DNA from: Marisa cornuarietis
Taxonomy: Eukaryota > Mollusca > Gastropoda > Architaenioglossa > Ampullariidae
Length of the DNA: 64,000 nt
Reading direction: 5' to 3'
NCBI GenBank assembly: GCA_004794655.1
Contig: SMMW01000567.1
Location: 2,271,001 to 2,335,000, forward strand
The notes under the pieces: generated by a model
Seen by the model: only the letters and a program-made list of their open reading frames with translations
The model's database searches: none
Told to the model about the DNA's origin: nothing
Program-made: the position numbers and the translations under genes
In this document: in pieces, positions 36,112 through 47,206 of the stretch
Position numbering within the stretch: the first letter of the stretch is position 1
How the letters are laid out: every line of letters starts with the position of its first letter

Positions 36112-38118
36112 GTTTGACTTCTCCCCCTTGCTAACGGCTTTGCTGGATTACAGACCGTTTCTTTGGTGTGACGATGACGCAAATCTTAGACAAATGACGC
36201 GTCAGAGCAGAAACAGCATTTACCCACAGCGGTCAAGATGAAGTCTTGACAAAAGGCCTGCAAGCTTTTGGCCCGTCAAGCAGCAGGGTTTCTTCTGCTG
36301 TTGCCCTGCTTGAGACCTTTGTTGGCTGTCGGCTCCAGCGATGGCTGTCTCGTCTTCTCTGTCTGGTGGACTCGTAAGACTATCATCTCGCTAGCTTGCC
36401 TTATCCTGGGGGGAAAATTGATGGGCAGCCAGAGGAAGGGGAAATTGGTGGTCGAACTACGCGGAGACGGGTCTTCCAAAGTAGAGACTGAGCGAGAAAG
36501 GGGCTTGCCCAGACGGCTTTCTGGGACGGATTCCGAGACTGTAATTGCTCGCTACAGGGTTCTTTGAGGAGAAGAGATTACTAGCAAGGACGTCGAGGAA
36601 GATGCTTCGAAGATCTCAGTTCCTGATCGAGGGAAACACGGTGGTAAAGACGATAAGCACGTTCTGTAAATGGACACTAAACTCGGACGACCTGGCGTGT
36701 CCTTTCTAGATTATCTGCGAGTATTTAATTTATGGAGATGTATTCTTCTTTATTAATAGTCAATTGCTAACTTTAAAAATAATGCCGAATTAGTTGTTTT
36801 TTCTGAGCTGGTTTTACTTAACATCAAAATGTCTGTAGCTTTGGCACTACGCCAACGAAGTTCAGAGCCATTGATCACAACATATATTTACCGAACCTGT
36901 TTTTGTTGCTTTCTTTCTTGGAAAGTTATTTAAATCTCATGTCTTCTGAGGATGGTGGAAGTGTTAACGATTTTTTTTTTTAAGAATCGAAATGAGTCGG
37001 TGCAACGTCGCTGATTTACTATTAAATAAACAGGCTCTGTGCGGAGTCTGATTTTGTTTATATTCTTCAACACCAAGACTGGCAGTGCAATAAGACCACA
37101 TTCAAAGAAAAACTTCATTATCCCTTTTTTGTCATGTTGCATAGTTCTTCTCTCTTCAAGCCCGCAGTGTTTACAGCGCTCCCGTTTTTCTTGTTGCAAC
37201 GGAGTTCCGTCGGCGCGCTGGACAATTTCTTTACAGGGCTGGAAAGTTTCATCCCCCTGAAATTAAACTCTGATCCTTTTTTTTTCCTGACAAACATAAT
37301 TTAATCTGTCCTGCTGCTGCAATAGCTCTTGACAGTTTTGTAGCGCAAGACTTGAATAACTTATTCGCTCAGATTTTGTCGACTGGTACCACGAAACGAT
37401 TTACCGTTATTTTGAGTTAATTTTTTCTACCACTCGACAGCACCCTACTGCGTCAGATGCATTTGTTTTATATTTTATATAGTTACTATTTCCTTAAGTT
37501 TATAATAATACGTTATAATATATGATGTGTAATAAGGCATAATGAATTGCTAATGGTTTGTGTATGAGAAGATTGGTGGTGGGATGGGGAGAAAATCCTC
37601 GCTACTGTAGAAAACTCTTGTAAGCCCGCAAGAACTGTCGATTTTCTTAAATGTCAGCCTTCGTAAGTATGTGAAACGATATTAATGTTGACATTTACTA
37701 ACACAAAGTTTCGATTAGCCGACAAGAACTCCTCGCAGAATCCTCAGCTGAAATTGCTGTGGACAAGATTTCACTAACAAAACGTTTCAGTTTACTTTTC
37801 TTGATTACTTTAAATTACACTTGATTGTGATTGATCGATCGATTGAGTGATTGATCGATAGATCGATTGATTTTAACTTTCAGTGTGTGTTTTGAGCAGA
37901 TCTAAATATTTTAACAATAGTTTTCCGTAAGTTTTATTTTTTGATTGATTAAAGCTACTCTCAATTGATTTAGTGGTTGGGTAAGTGAATGAACTTTACT
38001 TTTATTGTGCTCCGAGGAGATATAGATTTTTAAAAAGTAGCAGTTCCATGTATATCACGTTTGTTGTGGGAATGTGAGTTTCTCATGCAGCATTAGCACT
38101 CACTCACCCAAGCGCTTT
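36112..38118. other. no gene seen
   Basis: Open frames at 36,268-36,567 and 37,039-37,260 are unrecognised. A TGAT/CGAT-rich simple repeat occurs at 37,821-37,870. Confidence 0.35.
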
Positions 38119-38176
38119 TTCCTTATCTTTCTGTCTCTCACCCCTTCCTCTCAATCTTCTTCCTCTCTCATCACAG

Positions 38177-38330
38177 TATCTGATCCGGAAGATGATTTTC
38201 TTACGGATGAATACGAGCCAGGGCTCGGAAAAGAATTAAGAAGATGAACAGTTTGCAGATGAAAAGAAGAGTCTGCATCTCGGCGAATTACTCCTTATCC
38301 ACCCCGCCCCCCCTTAGATTTCTGAATAAA
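38177..38330 (+). CDS. candidate short 3'-terminal exon
   Basis: A long pyrimidine tract (about 38,118-38,172) ends in ATCACAG, a textbook acceptor. After it, one frame reads SDPEDDFLTDEYEPGLGKEL then RR and stops at TGA 38,245-38,247. AATAAA follows at 38,325-38,330. Acceptor, short acidic reading frame, stop and polyadenylation signal are in the order of a terminal exon on the same strand as the PDE gene. This frame needs an upstream donor of phase 1. The phase-0 frame, the one compatible with the PDE donor at 6,785, gives 20 residues and a TAA at 38,237. It may be an alternative last exon, another gene's end, or chance. Confidence 0.25.
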
Positions 38331-39427
38331 ACTAACGTCAGACTGCAGCCATCATTGCCAAGGGCTCTCTGATCATCCATGCGTAAACCCGTTCTCTGAC
38401 AACATGTTGCACATGCGCAGTGAAGTCCGCCGAACAGCAGACGTCATGGGCTGTGGTACAAGTTTTTTTAAATGGCTTTGCTGAAGGACTGTGTTAACCA
38501 ATCAGTCGGCAAGTTTTTTTGGCACTTTAAAAGTTCACCTAAGCAGACTTCTTTACACGTGATACGTATGAAGGAGCGTCGCACATCGCGCTCGTGAGCC
38601 AACGGTACGGGTCCCAGTAGCAAGAAGGTTAATCCTCCTCCTGCTCTAGTGGAAGGTCTTGGAGCCCACGAACCTCACTCGTCCCTCCTGATGAGAGCTA
38701 TAATGTCAGGAGGCTGTGCTGTCCACATTATTTCTTTCCTTTGCTGTGGTTTTTTTTAAGTTTTTACCCCAAGTGAAGGACAAATCGATTAAAAATCTTG
38801 GAAAATTTTAGGCATCTATCATATTATAATAATTATCCTGGGCAAGGAGCGAGGAGAATGAGTGAAGTGCAACGCGAAATGAGGCCTAATTTTTTCTGGT
38901 TTGTCTTGCTCAGGGCAGATTGTAGTGGGAAGGCTTGAATATTAGACGCACACTGCTCGGGCGCATAAAATGTAATGCTCATTGCCAACAGATGAATGGA
39001 TGCCAATGATTCAGAATTTCTGTTCATTCCTGTGCCTTGCGAAGAGCGGCCAAATATTACTCCAGCGAAAAGTTCATTGCTGGGCCAGGTTTTTTCTTTA
39101 GATTATATGAGACCAATTGATTCCGTAAACAAACGGCACGGAGCACTTCAACCGGAAGTCCATATAGAATAAACAGAATTAGGCAGTATTGGGAAGAACT
39201 TCGTTGGCATTGACTTTTGTGGAGAGTGATTCCCCCTCTCGTGATTTTTGTTTGTTTGTTTGTTTGTTTGTTTGTTTTATAACCACTAAGTACAGCACGC
39301 GATGTTTCTATAGTCTAAACAATATTGGAGAACTCAAGCAATGGGCTAGGAGAGTACCGGCTTTTATTCGAAAGAGGCAAGGACTCTGTAGTACAAAACA
39401 TGATGACAATTTCAATCGACATCGTCA
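38331..39427. other. no gene seen
   Basis: No recognised open frame. A (TTTG)n microsatellite lies at 39,246-39,278. Confidence 0.4.
39246..39278. repeat. (TTTG)n microsatellite
   Basis: Seven to eight uninterrupted TTTG units. Confidence 0.95.
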
Positions 39428-39576
39428 GTGATGTCGCAGATGTCACCAGCATTTCACTTCTCTGTGTATAAAAAGGACCATGGTTGTGGATAACGTGACC
39501 AGCGTTTCACTTGGCCGTTCAAAAAAAAAATGGGCAGAAAGATAGGTTGTGGATAACATGACCAGTTTGTCACTAT
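39428..39576. repeat. three diverged copies of a 55-65 bp spaced unit
   Basis: GTTGTGGATAACGTGACCAG (39,484) and GTTGTGGATAACATGACCAG (39,547) are clear copies; an earlier GTCACCAGCATTTCACTT (about 39,442) aligns with their ends. Confidence 0.6.
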
Positions 39577-42500
39577 TTCTATCGACCGCCTTTAAAAAGA
39601 TATTTCATAAAAGTCGTGGCTTGGTTCTCTTATGCTGCTGTTGTGTATGAGTTGCTGTGTGTGAGCAGTTGGAGCAGCTCACAGTCTATGTGAAGTTGTT
39701 TTACTCTCGCAGTTTAGTTTTATATCGCTTATCTCTATCGATATCTGCAAAAGACGCGAACAATTCAGGCTGGTCTTTAAAGCCATCTCTTTAACATACT
39801 CTTGCTTAAAACCCTACCCTTATATGGATAACGGAAAGTCAAACAACATGACCTTTATACTTCCAGTATGTAAGAAATGCCTTACGACAACCGGAACTTA
39901 GTGCGAGAGTAGGTGTGATATTTGCGTGTTTATGGTTTATTACTGTGGATAACGTTTATGATTTATTATTAATTTATTATTTATTCACTTCATACAGATT
40001 TGACTCCAACTCATAGCCACAACTTTTAGCGTATTATGTAGTACACAACACTCTGCACTGTATTTTTATATTCTGAGTGTGTGTGTGTGTGTGGATGGGG
40101 GGAGGTATTGGTGCTTGAGAGTGAACGAAGGGAGAAACGTATTTAACTCTTCTTTCATTATGTGACCGCGTCCATGTTGATATGTGTGTAAATTCTTGTT
40201 TGTTGTTGCGTGCTCTCCGTAAGGCGGACTGAACCAGCGATGCGTAAAAAATTCACTTCATTATTATCACTGCACTGATTGCATTTCCTTTTTTCTGTTT
40301 AGTCAAACAGCTTTTGTTGGTTCGATCGCCGATCCCAATAAACGCTTACAGGGTACATGAGGCGGAAAACACCTCACGGAACTTTCTGGCAAGCTGGGTA
40401 CTTAACTGCTGATTGTTTACAGCAGTGGCTAGAATCCGTGCTCTGTATTCGCGCTTTTATTTAGTGTCATCAACCGACTGGTCCTTATTGGTTCAGGCTT
40501 AATACACGTTGCCTGGCCCTTAAACATCCATATTGCCCAGTGTTCCCGAAAACCCTATTCACTCTAAATCACTCTTGGTTTTGCGAGAAGGCAATGGAGC
40601 GGCTGCCCTCATGAATAGCGAAATATTGGCACTCGACAAGATCCAAAGAGCGAGAATGAAATATCTCAAGATTTAGACTAAGACGGATCCTCCTTTCTGT
40701 CTGATCTTTCTTGAAGATTTCAGTCTCAAGTTTTCTTGAGTTAGATTGCACCGGGTTACGATCGATATGGGTGGATGCATCTAATGACTTTGTAAAGCTC
40801 TGGGAAAGATATTATTTCCCAAAATAGGATTAACTCCTTGTCGTTCGCCAGGTACCCGCTTTCAAACATTACCATGTGCAGAAAAAGGTCAGCAACACAG
40901 ACCACAGGATAGCGCATGAATGTGTTGTGAAGGCTTCGGCCAATGGGAGAATAGGGAATATGTGGTGATTAGGAGTATCTGCGGACAAATGTGACATCAC
41001 TGTTTCCCCCGTTTCCCCCCTGATCGTGTTTGTCGACGTGCATATCCGAGAACGAAAGGAGTGGAGGGCATTCTTCCAGATTTGGGGAAATAGTGTATTT
41101 TCTTTGAGCTGTAAATTGCCTTTAGACAAAAAAATATTGTTCCCATTATACGAGGGCTGGGGATCCTTTCTCCTTCGACGGTCCATTTTTATATTTATAA
41201 CATCATTCGCAGGCCACGCAAAATTAACTACCTAAACGTTAGTCTGCTCTATTTGGTCAAGCTGTACTTTCGCTATAGTGTGTTCACACTTTTGCAACGT
41301 GTACAATTCCAGGCTGCCTGGCACTGCTGTCCTCTGAGTTACTATAATCCACGTTTTCGTAATTAGGTGCGTGAAAAATATGCTCTGTTCCTTTGAAAGT
41401 AATAGCGAAACAACTGTTTGAAGTGTTTGTAAAATATGTTTAATTATAATTAGAAATATAATAAAATAATAAATGTAAAAATAATAAAATATAATTAGAA
41501 CGTTCCTACATGAGATAGAGTATATAGTAACAAAAGCTTTTTTCCTAAAGCACAATTTTCTGTTTGTGGTTGTGAAGTGAAAGTACATTAATAATAGTAA
41601 TAAAAATAATAATGTCAGTCGTGACTATTTAGTACATACATGCCACCTCTTGGTAGAGGAGTTCATTGCATTTACAGTCTACAAACATCCTACGCACCCA
41701 GACGTGCTTGCACATAAACAAATAAGCTCATCGACCCAAACAGTTTTTTACCAGCCAAAGCATTTCCATTTGTTCATCCTTTGAAAATCCATGAAAGGAT
41801 TATATTAGACACTTCTATGCCTGAACTGTACACTAAGGTACTGACACAGCAATATTGACGCATATGAACAGCCGACATCATGCCGAAAATGGTCTACCAT
41901 AAAGGCCGCGGGCAGCTGACGAGAACCATACGTCTCCCGTCATGCACTCGTATGTTTCTTGTCTATGAAGTCATGGACGTTCCTTGCTTGTCCTTGAAAA
42001 TTTACGTTATTGCTAGTTGCTTAATTTTACATGTATGTTGCTGTGAAAAAAGCTTTTACATTTACTGAAATCTTCAGTTGTCTTGGCTGGGCGGTCAGAT
42101 GACGTTCCCCGCCCCTGTACTAGACCTTTAACGCTGTTGTCATGTCCAAGCTTCTCTTGGAGTGCACGTCCTGCCCCTCGTGTGCACTGCTGTGCCCCCT
42201 GGGCAAAGTAACGCCTCAGTGAAGGGAAGCAACTCTGAGAATGACAAAATAATGAGACAGTAATTCACCGGCATGTCAGTCCCATGTTACGTTTTTCTCC
42301 AGCGTGTGAGATGGATTTACTGCTAGTAGGTGTGGAATTTTCTTGATTTATTGAATTTGTGTTCTTTACAACGAATAAAAATCTAGGGTGCATCTTTCGA
42401 GAATCGGTCATGAAAAGAGCGATGAACGGGTGGATTTAGTGACGTCGTCAGTCTTTTCAACAGGCGGGTGCTGGATATGATCAGAAATCCCAGCCTCGTT

Positions 42501-42761
42501 TCAGGATTCATCTTGCCACGAAAACAAGGCGAACCGTTATTTACAGTTGATGCAGTGCTTGAAGGCTGTCTTCAACCCTGTTTTCTCTTGGCCACCCTCT
42601 GGACGTTGTTCTCTCTGTGTCCTCCTTCACCCCACTTTATCCAACCGAGCTCAGGCCGCGCGTTTGTACCCGGGCACAGCTTTTCCTTTTCGCATTGAAC
42701 AAATGGATTTTTCCCCCCACAGCTGCCTCATTGATCGCTCAACCTAACAGCTTGTTAAATT
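39577..42761. other. no gene seen
   Basis: Frames are short and unrecognised. A (TG)n repeat occurs at 40,075-40,093. The stretch 41,430-41,620 is very AT-rich. A B-box-like GGTTCGATCGCC lies at about 40,319. Confidence 0.4.
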
Positions 42762-42962
42762 GTATAAAATTTCTCTCTGCTAACGGCCTGTAACGTTGTA
42801 GAGCATATAATCTTTCCACTGACTGAATTTAGATAACATTTCTCTTCGCTAACGGCCTGTTATATTTACTATTTCTATCCTCTCTTAAGACTTATTTGCG
42901 TAGCATTTCTCTCTGCTAACAAATTGCAGTTGTGCATAGCATCTCTTTCCCCCAACAGCCTT
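42762..42962. repeat. irregular array of four diverged units
   Basis: TTTCTCTCTGCTAACGGCCTGT-like segments start near 42,769 and 42,838, with weaker copies near 42,905 and 42,940. The first three are spaced 66-69 bp apart. Confidence 0.5.
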
Positions 42963-43831
42963 TTTGTATCGAGCAGTCCTCTTGGCATCCCCACACATTT
43001 TTCGCTCATTTCTCCTTTGCCGGTCCTCTATAAAAAAGCTGCGCGCACATATAGACAAAAAATATAATCCCACTTACAAATATTTATGAGCAAAGGTAGA
43101 TGTCGACGAACTGGACACAAAGGGACGTAGTTCTGTGGTGGCATGAGACGCAGTTTAGCGCACGTTTAGTGTTCTGTTTATTGTGTCCCACAGACCGAAG
43201 CCAGCAGAACAGACCGGCGTCGTGGCCATTTGCTGTTGCGTCTGGAATGGTCAGTCCATTAGCATGAAACGGATTTACTGTTTCTGTGGCACCAGGCGAC
43301 ACTCCCTTCACGATCCTTCTCTCTCACCCCGCACCCCCCCCCCATCTACTCCATCCCTCATTACACTTCCTCGCAACAAAAAGCCTCCAGTGTGAACTCC
43401 AACACATTATCTTATAGTCTCTTTGTGTCAGACTATTTTGGAGGCTTCGCTTGTAGTATATACGTCATCCAAAAGGTAAGAATGCGTTTGATTTGATCTT
43501 TCCGTTATGGTAGACGGAGCACTTAAAAAACACCTCACAGACAAAGGTGCAGCAGTTCGAAAACGGATCCGGCTATGGGAATATCGAAGGATTTGTCCCA
43601 AGTTTCCAGCGAATCTCCTTTCATAGCATGTAAAGGGAGATTTTTTTTCTTACGCTGTGCCCGTGACGAGATAAGACGGTAATCAGGTTTTTCTCTGCTG
43701 CTTTGGCAATAAATCCCGTTGTTGCAGGATATTAACCGTTCGATCTAAGGGCGGTAAGTGAATCCCTGTTGGCTTAAGAGACAAAGGAAAAAAAAAAAGA
43801 AAAAAAGGAGAAATAGAATATTGAAAGCGGC

Positions 43832-43875
43832 TTTGACGTAACTGCCAATAGATTTGACGTTATTGCCAATAGATT
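43832..43875. repeat. two tandem copies of a 21-bp unit
   Basis: TTTGACGTAACTGCCAATAG and TTTGACGTTATTGCCAATAG. Confidence 0.85.
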
Positions 43876-44013
43876 TTACTTCTTGGTAGTGTGTCGTTTT
43901 TGTGTTCTTTCATCTTTTTACACATCCTTGAACCTCTCTTTGACGCTAAATCGGAAGTTGGGGAAGGAGGATGGAGAACAGTGCCTTGTGAGACCTGAGT
44001 CCATTCTGCAGGA

Positions 44014-44095
44014 GTTTAGTAAAGTTCAAGTGTTGAGTCTTACAAGTGTTTAGTAAAGTTCGTGTTTGCACTTGCAGGTGCTTAGTAAAGTTCGA
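44014..44095. repeat. three copies of a 14-bp motif spaced about 33 bp
   Basis: GTTTAGTAAAGTTC at 44,014 and 44,048, and GCTTAGTAAAGTTC at 44,080. Confidence 0.75.
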
Positions 44096-44233
44096 CTATT
44101 CAAGCATTCAAGTGCATTTTTTTATCTCTTTTTTTCCCGAACAAACTAAAGTATGCAGTTACATTGCTCCTAACATAGGTCACTGTGTCAGTTTTCTGTT
44201 TGACTCAATGACAGACAAGCAAAATATGCAGAT

Positions 44234-44282
44234 TAGTGATGATGATGATGATGATTGATGAGATGATGATGATGATGATGAT
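44234..44282. repeat. (GAT)n microsatellite
   Basis: Two runs of GAT joined by TGATGA. Confidence 0.95.
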
Positions 44283-46104
44283 CCGTCTCTGAACTTCTCT
44301 CCCACGCTTGTACAGCACATCGCCAAGAGACTTGGGTTGAAAGCCAGCGGTTTTCCCGTGAATGACAGTCGTGCACAGCGCTGCGATGGAGCACGGAAAT
44401 CCGGCGCACTTGGCTGGCCGAAAGTCTTTGTTCCTAGCTCATCCGCATCGAAACTCACTGATAGTACAAGGAATAAGATGTCTACCACTGGAAGTCATTA
44501 GAAGTCACCTCTAGCTTTAGCTCCACGCGCGCTGTGGATACCAATGGATCCTATTTAAACTACCGTATAAAACACTGCTTAGTCTGGTTTTAAGGCGTTT
44601 CTTTTTTTAAAAAAAAAGGACAGGAGAGAAGTGTGCTGTTTAACCATTTCATCCGGGGTTTTTTACATTTTTATTTTGGTGGGTAGAGAGGTCAGGCTTT
44701 GACATTTATCGAGGGGTTTTTTGTCGCCATGGTAATAGCTTATTTACTTCCTCCTTTACGTCGTTGATCTGAGAATCATTGCGAAATGTTAGAAATCGTA
44801 ATACCTTCTGTACTCGATCTGCGGTCATGTCGTCTTCTTCGATGTCACTTCCAACTTCTCTGCATTGGATGTCTTATGCTACCGCTGTCATGTGAAGCCA
44901 CGCAGCCACATCGCGGTATGAGTCACCGATTTTATTTTACAGATTTTATGGTTTTCTAAACTTCACGTTTTGAAATCTTTCCTGATAATAAAGACAATAA
45001 GCCGTTATCCGCGTATTTCCGGGGCTTCCGTCACCCTAGGTACCCGTGACCGAGGATGTGAGTTTGACGCGACGGAGAAACCCGCGGGGTGGCAAAAACG
45101 CAACGGCAAGCCGAGAAGCAGGGTGTCCACCCGATAAAAGGACTCGTAACATTGGGGAGGCCATCGGGAGGTCACGTGCAGGAGGGAAGGACAAACTGAG
45201 AAGCGATTTGATAGGCGGTGCTCCGCGTGGCAACAGATCCCGAAGCTTTCAGGTGTCTGGCAGAGATGATGCTATATCTTCTCGGAGGGACAGGTAACAA
45301 AATGACCCAACGAGAGGGTTGTGCAGTCTGCAGAACTTTTCGAAAATCTCTCCTGTTCATTAAAAAAAAGGAACTGACTTCGAGGGCGCGTGACTGGAAA
45401 GTGCGAGATGCGCGTGACGGGTAAAGGAACGGCTGAAAAGGTAAACAACTCCTCCCCGATGGGGAAGAGAACCAATAATATAATTATTCGCTTCATGATT
45501 GTGGACTCGGTTCCTTAGCTAAGAGCTATTGCATTCCGCCCTCTTGTGCGGCCTCTTGCTTCTTTGAGGCTTAAGCCAAAGCACAGAAATCATTATGGTT
45601 ATAACGCCACTTCTTTCGTCTGTCTTTAAGGTGCAGAATAAACATTCGCAAAGGATGCTTCAGAAATTAGAAAATCAAAGCGCCATTTGACGACTTTAAT
45701 TAGTCGTCCCAAACGATACACGTTTTTTTCAATTTTCAAATTCGCATACTGAGCCGCTAGAGATAAGCGTTTGAAGAGCGAGACGTTAAAAAGCTTTTAA
45801 CGAAGATGAGGGTAGAAGTTGCAGTTGTGTTACTTTACTGCTCTTGTTTTCTCTTACTTTTATATATATATATTTTTTTTGAAGACGGGCAGAGGATGAC
45901 TTCCACGAAATTGATTATGCAGACAAGTAAAGACTGCAACACTTAAAATCTCGTTTTCCGTTTGGAAAAAATACTTTTCGCATTTCGGACAAGAAAAGAC
46001 AAGGCAAACACAACCTCTGCTTTCAACACCCACATCTTCCACGTCATAAGCCCTTGTCGTTGTCATGCAGTTGTGCACATTGACCTCAGGTTTCGGACCT
46101 TTGG
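44283..46104. other. no gene seen; CpG-rich patch at 45,020-45,430
   Basis: The CpG-rich patch gives Arg-rich frames on both strands, none recognised, and could be regulatory. A (TA)n run occurs at 45,861-45,872. Confidence 0.35.
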
Positions 46105-46223
46105 TATAGCACAGCACATGCCAGTCATGACATCTTCTATCCTGTTGTATAGCACATACCAATCATGCCAGCTTCTGTCCCGCTGTATAGCACATGTCAA
46201 TCGTGAAAGCTTCTATCCTGTTG
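46105..46223. repeat. minisatellite of three 38-43 bp units
   Basis: Each unit starts TATAGCACA and ends TATCCTGTTG or a variant. Unit boundaries are 46,105, 46,148 and 46,186. The array abuts an inverted-repeat element beginning at 46,231. Confidence 0.85.
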
Positions 46224-46230
46224 TACAAGA

Positions 46231-46487
46231 CCTGGGGGCCAGCTGCACAACACAGTTCCAGTTTTAAACACTTTTAGGTCTTATTAGGATAATTAGTTTT
46301 ATACAGCGCAAAACCATTTTAGAACTTTTTAAAGTAAAATAATTTTAAATAAGATAAAACTGTTAAAGCCAGAGTTTCGTTCCCGTCAGCACAATTGTGC
46401 AACGTATCTAAATGGCACAGGAGTGAATTTGAAAGAACCTTTATTTGCTTCTTTAGAGTAGTTTTAAATATCTACCCGATTGGTCCG
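46231..46487 (+). mobile_element. non-autonomous inverted-repeat element, copy 1
   Basis: It begins CCTGGGGGCCAGCTGCACAA and shares its internal sequence with the 54,496 element: TTTTAAACACTTTTAG, AAATAAGATAAAACTG, and a late TTCTTTAGA..AGTTTTAA block. The right end (GATTGGTCC) is worn. No coding capacity. Confidence 0.75.
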
Positions 46488-47030
46488 AACAGATTCTAAT
46501 AGGTAGAGATAATAAATATATAAATATATTCCGTAAATTTCCGCGCTTAAAACATAACAGAATATTAATTATCTATTTCAAACTTGGTGATTCCCACCTG
46601 TAGTCAGCTTGTCCTGCAAAATTTCCTTCCCTCCGTTTACTTACGTACTGTCACATAAACCTCAAGACTTCCGCCTGCAAAAGTTTAAAACAAATGGAAA
46701 AGCAGAAATATTTTCAGAAACGTTGTTGCAGATATTCCTTATCATTTACTGTGTGCACGTAACTAGCAACATATTGTGTCACAACTATAATGTCCTGGCT
46801 TGAAAAGTTGAATTTGAAAGTACATTTATTGAGATAACTTCAGGTGTTTGTGCAGCTACTCTATGTTGTTGGACGAGAAAAAGCATGCTTCTGTATAGTA
46901 GGCACGGACCCTGTAAGAAGACACTTTTGCGGTACCTCAAAACCCTCTTTTGCTTCTTCATTGTCTACATTATTGGGTAACATTCAGGAGCGAAGTGGCG
47001 TTCGCATAGGACAGAGTACTGGGCAGGCGC

Positions 47031-47206
47031 AGTGAAGTCAGCTCCTCACCCACCAGTGAAGTCAGCTCCTCACACACCAGTGAAGTCAGCTCCTCACACA
47101 CCAGCGAAGTCAGCTCCTCACCCACCAGTGAAGTCAGCTCCTCACACACCAGTGAAGTCAGCTCCTCACACACTAGTGAAGTCAGCTCCTCACACACCAG
47201 TGAAGT
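47031..47206. repeat. 24-bp minisatellite, seven units plus a partial
   Basis: The unit is AGTGAAGTCAGCTCCTCACA plus CACC, with few substitutions among copies. Because 24 is a multiple of three, the array stays open in several frames: KSAPHTPV repeats and Ser/Thr-rich SEVSSSHT repeats on the + strand, and TSLVCEEL repeats inside a 132-codon frame on the - strand (47,368-46,970). An acceptor-like ACATTCAG ends at 46,987. I do not call it coding. Confidence 0.95.
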
